Positions 25,316-36,825 of a stretch of 64,000 nt of DNA are shown one piece after another. The position numbers and the translations under genes are program-made. Under the pieces are notes generated by a model. That model did not search any database, had not been told where the DNA came from, and saw only the letters and a program-made list of their open reading frames with translations. How positions within the stretch are numbered: position 1 is the first letter of the stretch; every line of letters starts with the position of its first letter. This DNA comes from Atopsyche davidsoni. Lineage: Eukaryota; Arthropoda; Insecta; Trichoptera; Hydrobiosidae. The stretch lies in the NCBI GenBank assembly GCA_022113835.1, contig JAILWY010000025.1, positions 3,472,001-3,536,000 of the forward strand, given 5' to 3'.

Positions 25316-26887
25316 AGAAGAATGTTGTGGGACAAACGTGTTTTTCCTCAGCGCCACTTAAGCTATAGTTTATAAAATAACACCCTGGCATAGTATATAG
25401 AGATACTTGTGCGTCATGATGATGCCTCGCCTGAAGATCAGGCCGTGTTTTGCTTTGATTTTAATAATTAACTTGAAATTTTTTCACTGTAAAAAACCTG
25501 AAAATTCCGTGCATGTACCAAAAATTGCAAGTGGAATAGCAGTACTCGAAAAATGTCTAATTTTTATTTATTTGATTGTAGTCAGTGGCTTTGGGTTATT
25601 TATAGCAGAAAAATCGAATTCTGAAACAAGTAATTCAATAAATGTGAGATACTGCATAAATCGAACCAACAGGTATAATCAAAAGCTGAAATACGAGTGG
25701 GTAAGTAAGTGAAATCTTTCTGATGAACACATCAGAGAGTTTTCTTCACATAAATGGTGTAGACCTCAAATTGAGAATCACTGAAAAATAATACTGAATA
25801 TTTGAGAACACCGTTTTTTTCAGTTGACCTTGAGCATGACGTATTCCGTTTCATGTATTTGTTATTTCAAGAGCTGTATTAATTTGTAACTCCAGCTGAA
25901 GATGTAAGACTTAAAGCAGTTATTATATAGTTTAAATGTACGTCAGGTTTAATCTCATGCATTCGGTTCTAACGGCATTGTTAATTGAGCCATCAAGAGG
26001 TATGAAGGGTTCTTCCGTACTAATTACACTCATACAAATCGTGGTTAAGTTTCATACACAGAGCGGGTCTAATGAAGCGGATCCTCGAATAGATCTCGCT
26101 CCGGGTCTTTTCAATGGATCCATCCTTAGTGAACGTTGGCAGCAGACACACTCCTGATGCTTTACACTCAGTGAAACTATCAGAACTAAATTTATTTCTG
26201 TGTAAACGGTGCTTTTAAACGATTCTCTCAAAATCACTATTTTTCAAAGCCCCCCTAAAAAATTTTTTTTTTAATAAATATATTATAATTAAATGCTAAG
26301 CAAATTATTAATATTAACAAAACACCCTCCCAGTGTATTTATGAATGAATGAAAGAATATTAATACAATAACGTTTTTTTATCAACAGATAAAAAAAATC
26401 TGTAAGATTGAGTAACTCATTATTTATTCTCACTTCGAAAATTGTATATTTATATAAATGGGTTTTTGGAAGTCGATTTTGAATGATTAATTCTGTTATA
26501 TCAAATATATTATAGTGTTACTCCGGGGAAGCAATTTCTAATGTAATAATAATGAAAATCAATCACTTTAAGCAAACACTTGCCAAATATCTGCCATAAA
26601 TAATGATCAAAATTGAAACAGTTTAATAGAAACGAGATTGAATACGTTCTAGATTTTGCTGCGAAATATTTCAGTTTTACTCCAATAAATATTATGCTAT
26701 GAACAAGTCAGAAAATCTTAAGCCGTTTAAATTATAAATTTAAAATCAGCTAAAATATTATATTTTTAAAAGAATTCAACGGTGCGGTTTGTTCTTGCTT
26801 TTCAGGAATTTTTTAAGAGATTATCTAATAAATAAAAGTCTAAGGTACCAATATTGTTTAAATACAGCAAGCAACCGATAATAAAAT
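25316..26887. other. No gene recognised
   Basis: Short frames at 25407-25712 and 25936-26157 have no recognisable motif, and the second overlaps an opposite-strand frame. A+T-rich throughout. Confidence 0.4.
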
Positions 26888-26922
26888 CCCTGAAGATGGA
26901 AAGCTGAGGACCGAAACGTTTA
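26888..26922 (+). ncRNA. Hammerhead-like core motif (candidate)
   Basis: CTGAAGA at 26890-26896 fits the hammerhead core CUGANGA. A T, a GG...CC-closed loop and then GAAACG (GAAA at 26913-26916) follow. Related arrangements occur at 36791, 50543 and, reversed, at 49651. Hammerhead cores of this short type are known from Penelope-like retroelements. Here stem II would have only two base pairs, and I cannot define stems I and III, so activity is doubtful. It is kept because the arrangement recurs. Confidence 0.25.
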
Positions 26923-29900
26923 ACACCCATGAAATAAAATCAAATTCCTAAGATTTTTAAAATAAAACTTTTCATCCCTTTGAGGAAACTTTTCACCTGA
27001 AAAATGATTTAGGTATAATAAACATTGTTAAAAACGGAAAACAGTATTAATTTTGATGACTCCATTAATATATATATATATTTATATATAAATGCAAATT
27101 GTATCAATGAACTTTTAAATTTTTTGATCTCAAAGCTGTAATGCAGCTTTATGCTTGAAATTTATTGTTTAAAACTATACTTAAGTTTTAAGTTTATTTG
27201 TATCTTTGAACTTGATTTAATATAGTTGTACATAATGTCAATATTTATATCAGAATTATAATGATCTTTTAAAAATCATCAATTTGACTTATAAATGAAA
27301 TATTAATATTAAATTCCTATTTAAAAAAAGTTACATAGATATAAATATGGTAAACAATGCACTGGCAGACAGTAATGTCTTAGTAAAGTTAATATATTTT
27401 TATGTCTATCCGTTTTATATAAAAAAATAAAATTAAACTATATTAGTTTTCAATGGTACAATTCTGAATTACAGAAACAAATAACATAATATTTCAACGG
27501 TTTAAAAAGAAAACTTTTTTTTTCACAATCAACATGCAAACAGAGAGCGCATTAAACAAAAGTAATGTTCGAATGTTTAATAAAATAGACATTGAAAATA
27601 AATAAATACACAAGCCTGCACTCGTTATCGTTGTTGTAATGAGATTAACAAAAAATATCTACCCCTATTTCTGAATTGTTAGTCACAAGTAATATATTTT
27701 TATGGGAGTTTAGTCTGAGATAGTTTGATTTTATTAAGATCGGAAATTACAGATAAAAAAGCGATGGATTCGATTTTGTGAAATTGATTTAATTAATAAT
27801 TATTTAGAGTGTAGATATTTTATATAATCGCTTTACATAACTTTTTTTATTATATTAATATTTACTATTAAATTTATTTAAATAAAAAAACGTCTGCATT
27901 GTAGCATTTCATTTAGCTATAAAATAACAAAGAAAATATATAAAAAAACGATGCAAAAACTACTTTGCATATTACAGAATGCGTTTTATCAAATAACAAA
28001 TATAAATAGCCAAAAGAATGGAAGGTTGTTTATGCACAAGCACTTATGAATTGTTATTAATTATTTGTTAACATTATAGTCTAGAACTATGTTTGTAAGT
28101 CATGCGTATAACTCGTGTGAAAATAAGAAAAAAAATCGCATACACCCTTCTTAGTTAAAACTCCTAATACTATGCTTTGTCATTTACACTCTGCCCAAGG
28201 AACAGTCATGATAATACCCGATTCGCTAAATTCATTATGTATAAATACCAATTTAAATGATCTTCGACCAAACTAAAACAGGTGTGAGCCCAATCAGTTC
28301 AAGTCAAACTTATGATACATTGAATAATAAAAAATTACAATCAAGTCGATTCCACAGTCCCAAGTCAGGCCTGCGAGTCGAGAGGGCGGGAGGGGATTGG
28401 ATTATGAAGCAGACTGAAGCCAAAGTTAATCTAAATTATTGAAAGATATAGAGTTTTCTCTATAATCCCAACTTCAATAACTGTAACGCTGAATAGAGAA
28501 GCTAACTTCGCTATCGTCACCTCGGGGGCTGTAGCTGAAGACGGAGCCAACAGACGGAGTGAAGATCATATTTATTTAAGTTTCAATGGGAACAGACGGC
28601 AAAGTTAAGTAAAATAAAATTTCGGCTGTTTTTTACAGTAATTATAATTTTTGATGATAAAAAGTTGCTACCATTGTTATTTATCAAACAAAAATAAAAC
28701 AAAACTGAATACTTTCAGTAAAGCAATGAAATTTATTTGATCTTCTGACGATTGGAGCAATGACTTATACTGTGCATTAATGGGGATACTCAAGAATTTT
28801 CCTTTATTATGAGGGTTGTTAAACTTCAATGTTAATATGTGAGATTTCTCGAATGCATAGTTTTAAAAAAAAATTTAAAAAGGCAAGTAATACTTGCTGA
28901 AATTAAATCTGCCTGTGCGGAGCTCCCCGGCAGTGGAGTTCTAGCTGAAATTATTGTCGTCGTTTTCAGAGCACCCGTGAGTTGTATTCCTGAAATTGAG
29001 ATCTCAAAGAGAACCCCTCAAGACTTTGAGAACCTAGATAAAGTAGAGAATATAATACGCTGTTTGTAGTGATTGCACTGCGTTATCGTGGAGCAGAGGC
29101 TGCCGGGCAGGGCTGCTCTAATTCTTAATATTTTTGGAGTAAAGTATGCAGTGGAATTCAAATATAATATATTTAAAAAATAAACAAATAAAGTATTGAT
29201 CCCATATTTACTTTTGAGTGCAAGAGGTAGATTAGTATCTCACTGAAAATATATATATACTCTTGATTCCTAGCCTCTGTAGCAAATTCTTACTTCCACC
29301 GTTAAGCTTGTTCATTTAAATAACAAAAATATAATTTGTTATAAAATAAGTTTTGAATAATTAACTAGCATAAAATATGATCGTCGTATTGTAGGCTACA
29401 TTTTAAGGGATGAAATCTATACTTTCCGAACTCACCCAGTAAACCGATTGAATGATGTAAACTGAAACGTTTCTAAACTTTCGGGTGTTGATTTTCATAC
29501 TGTCTTAAAATAACTTTTTATCTTGAATTGTAAAAAATAAAATAAACTTTTGTAACCCTGATTTACAAAGTTTTTGTTCGAGATATGAGATATTGTTATG
29601 CCAGCGAAATTTAAAAATAAAAATGTAGAACTTTGAGGTAGATATGATAATGTTGTGGAGTTCTTTCAGTTGTTCCAATATTTGTGCCTCTCTGATCAAA
29701 TATTGCCAATCTTTCAAAAAAATGTTTAATTTATTACTCTTCTCGTTTTTCTGTTTTACAATTATTTATAAATAATACTGGTTACAATCGATTGTATAAT
29801 TAATGTGTGTTTAATTGCAAGCATGGTTTACAAATACACTCAACAATCAAACTGATGGTTCTTGATGGAGAGATTTGACTAATTGTTCGTATAAATCGAT

Positions 29901-30602
29901 CCAAACTGTTAATATTAAACTCACGCCTGATTCAATTAAGCGTAAATAATTTGCATCAAGTTTGAGTAAATAAATTAAAACATTTTGTAATTAATGAACT
30001 AGAATTGTTTTTTGTAAAGTCAGAAAAAAATATAATAAGAGTCATTTTCATGTGATATTCATTTTTTAATTACTTTTACATTACAGAGAAAAATTTAAGT
30101 GTTTTTTTTAAGCAGAGATGCAAAATGCAACTTTTTAGAAGCTGTGAAAAAGCACAGTGCTTTCAGCATGTCTTGCATTTTGATTTTCAGCACTGTACTC
30201 GGACAGCCTGCCCCAGGCACTTGCAGTTCCCCGAAAGCCTTAAGTGATCTTTTACTCCTCTCATACAACTTTTTGCGACCTCCAGCAGCTATTTAATACA
30301 TGCAATTGAATTTTAATGTTGTATTTAAACTGATTCAAGAATATTAACTGTGTGTCTTATACCACATCAAAAGCTTTTTTTTCACTTGTTTAAGAACAGA
30401 ACCGATTTAGACCAGCAGAGATTTAGTTAGACCAGGGCACAAAGAATGCTTCGCTATGGAGTCTCAATTGTATATCTTATTACATACCAAAAAAACAAAC
30501 CGAATTTCCGAGACTAGAAGACAGACAATTATTCTTATTTTAGAATGTGAAGATATTAGATACCTAGAAAATAAAAAAATAGCATTGATAAAGCACGTGA
30601 AA
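26923..30602. other. Gene-free A+T-rich stretch
   Basis: Mostly A+T-rich. GC-richer patches at 28350-28400, 28520-28560, 28910-29110 and 30190-30290 have no recognisable coding or RNA content. At 30191 a TTTTGATTTTCAG resembles a splice acceptor but nothing downstream identifies an exon. Confidence 0.4.
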
Positions 30603-30905
30603 AAAATACCTGCCTTTTAAATCAAAAGGTTATCTCAGGCACAAGCTTATTAGATTTATAGACTGCTCGCAATATATTGTATAGTATGAAAGTAAAATAC
30701 TATTGTTCTATAATGAAAATGAATCATTTTATGAATTTGAAGATGTCGACCGTCTAACAAAGGCAAAGGTTGTTTTAATAAAATATACTCAAAAGGTTGT
30801 ATGTGCCGCAAACCTACCATCTTAATCAAAAGGTTTCAGAGATTTTATTTACCCCAGGCTTAAGTTTATTAGATTTGTAGATGGCTCGTAATATAATGAA
30901 GACGG
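30603..30905 (+). repeat. Diverged direct duplication, spacing about 200 bp
   Basis: AATCAAAAGGTT, then CAGGC, then TTATTAGATTT-TAGA, then GCTCG-AATATA occurs at about 30620-30680 and again at about 30824-30897, with insertions and substitutions between them. It is an old two-copy repeat without coding content. Confidence 0.5.
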
Positions 30906-31811
30906 CTTAAGAATAAGTACCCTCTGAAATTTATGATAATAAAGACGGTGTTTAATTGAAGTATTTTGAATTTTATTGAGAGGGTAGGTGTGCCGACGGA
31001 AGCAATAAAGGTGCGATCTGAAATATGACGCGGTCCTTTAAATTATTTAAGGGCGCATGAATTTTTAATTATATTTCATAGTATAACGTTACATTATGAT
31101 ATCGACTACATGGCAAAGAAGAAGTGCCTAATTTACAAGAAAGACTCATACATTTTTAAATAGCTCAAAAAAAGAATTATTTATTTTGATATAAGGCTTA
31201 GCACTGAAAATATTTACGTCCAAATAAAAAACTATATTTTTTAAAACAGTCAAATCACAGTTAAAAACATTGACAGTAATTTCATTGACTTAAAAAATAA
31301 GCGATACAAAAGGAAATAAAAAGTTATATTTTTTGTAACTAAATACTCAACGGATTATTTTGAGTTTTATTATTTATAGTCTCCAAAAAACCATTACAAT
31401 AAATAAAACTCTGAAAATTTCAAGGTTTTTTTTTTTTGAATTTTTTAATACAAGATGAGAAAACAGCATTTTTTTTGTTTGTTTTTTTTTCTTTTAGTAT
31501 AAATATTATTTTATTTCTTAGACGTCAAATAAAACGATGGAATAACATGAGTTTACGTTGTTGAGATCGTAGAGTTTTATTTATGTCAGCTTCTGGTCGT
31601 GACAACGCGACATTAATTTATCAAAACTCCTATTTCTTTTTTTCTACGATGGCGGTTTTTATACAACATAATTCTTTGTTATTTGCTAGTATTTCACAAT
31701 AAAAAATAGCCTGAGTCTCGATCGAAAAAGTGCACGTTATAGCCGCCAACGCACATCTTACAGTGCTAATCGTATCGTTGAATGCACGTAACAAAAAAAA
31801 ACGTTACCGCT
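30906..31811. other. No gene recognised
   Basis: A+T-rich, with poly-T runs near 31430 and 31470. Nothing identifiable. Confidence 0.45.
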
Positions 31812-32162
31812 CCTCCATTTTATTGCTCGTGTATGGCTGCCATTCTGTACCCTGAGCGTGTGTAGAGGATCGGTAAAGGAGTAGTGGACTTGGAATTATT
31901 GTGGAGGAGCTCCTGTCATTGTTTCTGTAGCCTGCTGCAGAAGGAGTATCAGATCTAAACGTCAGAGCTTTGTTCGGAAATGATTTATAATAATGCTATT
32001 GGGCAGCAGCAATAGGCAGACTTTTCCTTCTAATATAAAACTGCGGTGTAGAAAAACCTGGAGATCCACTACACTATTTTCCCCTTAGAAAACCATGAAA
32101 ACTAATTCAGCATAAATTTATGGTTAGTGAGATATTCGACAACCTCCTCTGAAAAGAGGCAG
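31812..32162 (-). repeat. Dispersed repeat family A, longest copy
   Basis: The reverse complement runs from GCCTCTTTTCAGAGGAGGTT through GGGGAAAATAGTGTAGTGGA, TTGCTGCTGCCCAATAGCAT, GACGTTTAGATCTGATACTC and ATTCCAAGTCCACTACTCCT to AGGGTACAGAATGGCAGCCA. It covers head, middle and tail, so it is the best single guide to the family consensus (about 350 bp). The head contains the small palindrome GCCTCTTTTCAGAGG. Confidence 0.9.
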
Positions 32163-32334
32163 CCACATTAATTATGAAAATAAAAAAATCGTAATCTCCT
32201 ATTTATATGTATTGTGTCTGAAATAATCTAGATGAGTAATTTTATGGGATTAGAAGAAAGCGTGTATTTTCTCTATATAAATTGCTATATTTTCAGGAAA
32301 TGCTGAAAGAAAACAGCATTGTTCCACACACAAT

Positions 32335-32725
32335 GGTCATCACTTGAAAAACCCGTCCCTGAAACAGAAAGAGAGCCCCGCCGCCACCATCTGCAGCTAG
32401 AAATTTAATTTGTGTCCACCGCGCCCGCCTCCACCCCTGGCCGCCCCACCCCTGGTCTCCTCCACCCCTGGCCGCCCCACCCCTGGCCGCACCCCTGGCC
32501 GCCTCCACCCCTGGCCACCCCACTCCTAGCCAGCCCACCCCTGGCCGGCTCCACTCTCCCCGCCCTCGCCCCGCTTTGTTCTCCGATTGCGGGGCGGGGG
32601 AGAGCGGGGCGCGGCGAAACCAAAGTTTGGACGGAAATGTGTTTTGACAGTTTGTTGCGTGCCTTTGTTTCCCAGATTGTTGTTTACGCTGTTTTGGCGG
32701 CGAGTGGCCGGTGCAGCGCTGAATA
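32335..32725. promoter_or_regulatory. CpG-rich island with minisatellite and GC boxes
   Basis: A 390-bp GC-rich block in A+T-rich DNA. Its core (32412-32560) is a minisatellite of 12-15-bp units of the type CCACCCCTGGCCGCC, about ten units. Downstream is GGGGCGGGGGAGAGCGGGGC (about 32590-32609), an SP/KLF-type GC box, and then CpG-rich sequence to 32725. Frames on both strands (up to 157 codons) read Pro/His/Trp or Gly/Ala/Arg repeats from the minisatellite and are not credible proteins. It could be a promoter island of a gene outside the window, or an expanded repeat. Confidence 0.4.
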
Positions 32726-33185
32726 CTGAGGAGACGTCGCGCTCTCCTCAATGGAACGCCAATCATTTTGTTTTTCTCGCAGGGTGCTGTTTATTGTGTG
32801 CGCTAGATGGGCGAATGAATGCTGATATATTTATTCGAGCCGTGTGCTGTAAATCCTGAAATAGCATCCGATTTCAGCTTTTTTTTGTTGTTTCATATTT
32901 TGTCATCTATCTGCTTTAGATGCAAACGAAATTTTTTAAAAAACCTCAAAATGATACTAGCAAAAGCCATGCGTGACAAATATATTTAGTAATACATAAA
33001 AATAAACAATACCTTTCTCCAAGAGTTAACTTAGTCTTAGTATTATAAAAAAAATCACGATTTCTCGAAAATTATACAATAATATATTAAATAAACTTAC
33101 TCACCCAAAAATGTTTTAATTTTAATAAAATTGCTTTTATTAAGATGAATAATAAAATTAATTTTTCAAGTAAAACTCTCATTTG

Positions 33186-33218
33186 AAATTTATATCAAAT
33201 TATATTTGATATAAATTT
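33186..33218. repeat. Perfect 14-bp hairpin
   Basis: AAATTTATATCAAA (33186-33199) and TTTGATATAAATTT (33205-33218) are exact reverse complements around a 5-base loop. It is A/T-only except for one G/C pair, so it may be chance or replication-generated. Confidence 0.85.
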
Positions 33219-33304
33219 GTTCCACATTACAAAACTTTACCTTGATGCAATATCTTTAATTTTTTTGGGAAAAAATTGGGTTTAAATCACGCCAACACTA
33301 CACA

Positions 33305-33415
<111 letters not shown>

Positions 33416-33907
33416 AAATAAATACTCTATGTATATTAAAAGGATAAATAAGTTTTTTGGGTATTTTGTTAAACTTTTTCGTCGTGTCTAATTTTGCAAA
33501 AAAGGTTTTCTATGAAGATGGTTATGGCACTGAAATCGAAAATAAGAATATTGAAACCAACCAATTTATAATTAATTTTTTTTTTATTTATATCAATTTA
33601 TTCGCAAATAAATGTTACGACCATTACGCATGTAATTTTTGTACATAATTTTATAAATAAATTTATATCAGTTTGGCCGAGCGCTGTACTTGTCGATAGT
33701 AAATACATAATCGTTCAAATTAAAGTAATATTTGATTTATTACAGTATTTTAAAAATAATTGATAAATTTATAAAGATAGTCTTGTTTTAAAGTATTATT
33801 TAATGCCGAATGAAATATAGCGGATATACGTTCTTTGGGAAGCACGAGTTGCGCTGCACCTAATCCAATATAAATTGAAAGATATTTCATAACAGTATAT
33901 TGGTATT

Positions 33908-33985
33908 ATTCGCAGCCTTGGGTGCAGTAAGGGTGGCGGCACGTCCGACCCGGGGGCCGGGGTTCGAATCCCTCTCTAAAAGATT
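33908..33985 (+). repeat. tRNA-derived SINE head
   Basis: TTGGGTGCAGTAAGGGTGG resembles an A box, and GGGGTTCGAATCCCTC is a perfect B box within a T-arm-like context. The middle part CGTCCGACCCGGGGGCC is also present, slightly changed, at about 35958-35975. The acceptor ends do not pair, so it is a SINE head rather than a tRNA gene. The sequence to about 34050 may be its body. Confidence 0.55.
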
Positions 33986-34190
33986 TAACGTGGGGAATAT
34001 ACTGAGAAAAATATTTACGAGTCGCCGCCGCGGCCAGTTAGTTTCTTGAGATGAATTTTACACTGCTAGGCTTTTAAAGACTGCCGATATGCCATAACAT
34101 ATTCGTTATTTTTATATTTATCTACCCCACTCTTAGATATACGGGCATGTACAATAAAAAAAATGTAGCTAAAAAATCGAGACATTTGAA

Positions 34191-34274
34191 ATAAGTGTTG
34201 AACGCGTCAAAAATGAGAGAGTCTTGCATAAAATGCACAGAAATGCAAATACCAAATGCAGCTCATTGTTATGA
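34191..34274 (+). pseudogene. RTE-like LINE fragment (second copy)
   Basis: A short frame reads VERVKNERVLHKMHRNAN and stops at TGA 34272-34274. It matches the same TNE-x-V-L-x-R-M block seen at about 698-730 (CITNERVWHRM). Both fragments are followed by CCCAGGATAA or TCCAGGATAA (about 34292 and 769), which supports common ancestry rather than chance. No upstream RT domain remains. Confidence 0.5.
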
Positions 34275-34637
34275 AAACCAATAAAAATGGCCCAGGATAA
34301 AAAAAAATGTGCATTAAAATTTCGTTATTTCTTTGAGACACCTGAAGAAGAAGAAGAAGTAAAAAATGATTTACTGTTTTTTTTCAAGTTATCTTCGGAA
34401 CAAAATTATTTATATAACAACAAGCTGTTGAGCATTTGAATTTTAACATACTGATATATTCATAGAAATATATATTGATTGTTGAAGTCAGTATATCGAA
34501 TATTTAATAAATATGCGTTAAATCCGCTTTTATACCCTTACATGTTTAATTTTGAATAAATTTAAGTAACGACCTCAGAAACTGGGTACAATATTTTGCA
34601 CTCGCATACAACAATTCAAATTCTCTCGGATACATGG

Positions 34638-34700
34638 CAACAGTGGCTGAATTTGTTACAACGCTAGACACGGAGGTGTGGGTTTGAATTATCCACGTAA
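34638..34700 (+). repeat. tRNA-like SINE head
   Basis: GTGGCTGAATTTGTTACAAC resembles an A-box arm, and GTGGGTTTGAATTATCCAC a T arm with a weak B box (GGTTTGAATTA). Spacing is tRNA-like. The sequence is too divergent for a functional tRNA. Confidence 0.4.
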
Positions 34701-35449
34701 TTTATTTCAAGGATATATCTCGTCGTTTCACGCATTGAACGTGATTAAATTTAACTAATAACATTGCAAGCAGAATCCACTAGTATAATATTGTTTAATG
34801 AAACTTGAAAGCCTGCCTCTGGGGTTATTAAATTTGGCGCACATATTAGCTTTCGCAAAAGGCGATTAAATATATTATAGTTCGATTTTCCCAATATGCT
34901 GAGGAGCTCCCGCTTTCAATTTCGGGAAATTGCCCTCGACCCTAAATTTTGTGTTGAGGCTTCAGTGGAAATTGATAACTAAGGCTCATCACGCAAACTT
35001 TGCCCACGAAAGATGCAACTAAGTTAGTATTGAAACGAAGAGCTTTTAACTAAAAGCTTAATTTGTACGTATATCTTGTACCATGATAGATGCAACTTGG
35101 ATGGTTTTGAATAATACGACTGACGCTTTTTAATTGATATCCTTTGATTAATGCCTCATATTGAGTGATTATAATATAACTACGTAATTACGAGAAATTA
35201 GCAATTGTATAGTCATCCTTCGTATTGAGCATGACGTGAAGCTTTATCCTAATTACTGATTAAATTTTGCTTGTAACGTTTATTTTCTGAAGTTATTGTG
35301 GAATAAGTATTCATCATATAAAAGAAAGAAAATCAGGGATTATTGAATTTAAAGACTTCACAAATGTATTGTATTTATAATTAGTGGTACAGATAGGATA
35401 TAGACGCTTTTTGTCTCATCGAACAAATTAGGGCTACGAACTTATTATA

Positions 35450-35878
35450 TAGGGTGTCCAAAAAGAGTATCGAGTTTTTGCGAAAATATTTGGGTCCAGA
35501 ATCGCAACAGTTTCAAGGTTTCAACCCAAGAACGTGGTTCCAACTTCCACTTGCCATACATCCAATCAATCAATTGAAGCTGTTAACGAATTATTCCCTA
35601 ATAAGGCCATTTCACGTAGAGGTAACATCAACTGGCCTCCCAGAAGCCCCGACCTTAGCCCTCTTGACTATTTCGTATGGGGATATCTTAAAAGTAGGGT
35701 TTATGAGAATAATCCGACGAACCTAACGGAATTGAAACAAAACATCAGGTCAGAAATGGCAGCAATATCGAGAGCTATGTGTCAGCGTGTTATCAGCAAT
35801 CTTCGTTCCAGATTAGAAGAGTTCCAGCAGTGCGTAACGGTCACTACTTATAGGTTCGAATCCCTGTGTTATATTTAA
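35450..35878 (+). pseudogene. Broken Tc1/mariner-type transposase
   Basis: The frame at 35534-35878 carries the C-terminal half of an IS630-Tc1-mariner DDE transposase. The block TCHTSNQSIEAVNELFPNKA is followed by NWPPRSPDLSPLDYFVWGYL and KSRVYENNPTNLTELKQNI. The Asp in SPDLSPLDYF is the usual site of the last catalytic acidic residue. Upstream, TGGTTCCAA (Trp-Phe-Gln) is joined to TGCCAT (Cys-His) by too few bases: about seven are missing, which shifts the frame and removes the block that normally supplies the second catalytic Asp. The N-terminal DNA-binding half is absent. GGGTGTCCAAAAAG at 35452 resembles a terminal end. It is inactive. Confidence 0.8.
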
Positions 35879-35924
35879 TTTCTTACGGTGCAATCAACGC
35901 AGCATCTGGAAAATATCATCTTCG

Positions 35925-36130
35925 CACAGTGGTCTCAAATTGCTACCTGTCCGACCCGAGAGCCGCTGGGTTTGCACAATATACGAATGCAGCCCTCTGG
36001 CACGCGCGCACGTGCACACACACAGGCACTTACTGATATGGGGCTCTCGAGTCGGTGGTTCGCCTCCCCTGGTCGATTTGCATTTAAATTGGGCGAGTGG
36101 TGCACGTAGTCCCTCCCTGGACGGCTACTA
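35925..36130 (+). repeat. SINE-like GC-rich remnant
   Basis: CAGTGGTCTCAAATTGCTAC followed by CTGTCCGACCCGAGAGCCGC and GGGTTTGCAC resembles the SINE head at 33908 (shared GTCCGACCCG-G-GCC and B-box position). GC-rich body sequence with CACGCGCGCACGTGCACACA follows. It is adjacent to two transposase fragments, suggesting serial insertions at one place. Classification is tentative. Confidence 0.4.
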
Positions 36131-36262
36131 AATAGTAAATAGCTTGCACGCTGCAATCCGAATGTTTATTTGTTAATTTTCGACATTGAATACACGAAAG
36201 GTTAAATACAAATATTTTTTTTGGATTAATTTAGTCGCTTTGCTGCAACTTTGTTTATGCTT

Positions 36263-36435
36263 TCTGGTGAGCACTTGAACTTTTTTAAACACTCAAACTT
36301 GGAAAAGTCACTCGCCCGGCAGAAATTTAAGTCGAATGAGGAGGTCATCGCCGCCACGGAGGCCTACTTTGCAGACCTCGAGAAAACGTATTTTTCAAGT
36401 GTATCGAGCTAAAAGGAGACTATTTTGAGATATAA
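36263..36435 (+). pseudogene. mariner transposase C-terminal fragment
   Basis: The frame through 36299-36400 reads NLEKSLARQKFKSNEEVIAA, then TEAYFADLEKTYFSS, the well-known mariner C-terminal block. After a deletion of about a dozen codons and a frame change, 36400-36435 reads CIELKGDYFEI and a stop, which is the normal end of the protein. Weaker similarity may extend upstream to about 36263 (HLNFF). The rest of the transposase is missing, so it is dead. It belongs to a different subfamily from the fragment at 35450. No start codon precedes it, so an ORF search would miss it. Confidence 0.8.
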
Positions 36436-36790
36436 ATCGCCACTTTTCCAAAATTTTCGTTTTTCTTTTGTAGGCACTACCAAAAAAAAAACTTAGAAAG
36501 CTCATTTTAACTGATATATATCAAAACAAGTATTTCAGAATTCAATATATATTTTTAATACAAACGCATTTCTTCCTGAAATATACTTAATGAGTACTTG
36601 GGAGAATCCGCTGATTTAAAAAGGGCTTTTATTTAGAATTCATATCAGAGAGAGAATCTTTATTGTCGTATTTCTATACCGGAGAGATAAGATCTCCCTC
36701 TTCTCTCTAACTGCCCCCGTATTTAACAGTGTTCACTTTAAGGGAGTTTCTTTCCACTTGTAGTTAAGTAGGTGTGCAGTATACAGATCC

Positions 36791-36825
36791 CTGAAGATGA
36801 TACTTAAGGGATGGTATCTCCGCTA
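36791..36825 (+). ncRNA. Degenerate CTGAAGAT-hairpin motif
   Basis: CTGAAGAT (36791-36798) is followed by a perfect GATAC/GTATC hairpin (36799-36803 with 36814-36818). The GAAA that should follow is replaced by TCCG. The geometry is the same as at 26890 and 50543, so this is probably a decayed member of the same motif family and not active. Confidence 0.25.

Noticed and set aside
25283..25352. Separate gene or stem-loop around the GTCGCCAACTTC segment
   Set aside because: The segment aligns with the head of dispersed repeat family A in reverse orientation.
30185..30296. Possible exon after TTTTGATTTTCAG
   Set aside because: A single acceptor-like sequence without a donor, homology or conserved frame is not enough.
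32293..32859. Frames of up to 157 codons on both strands
   Set aside because: They read through the GC-rich minisatellite in several registers and consist of simple repeats. None shows a domain.
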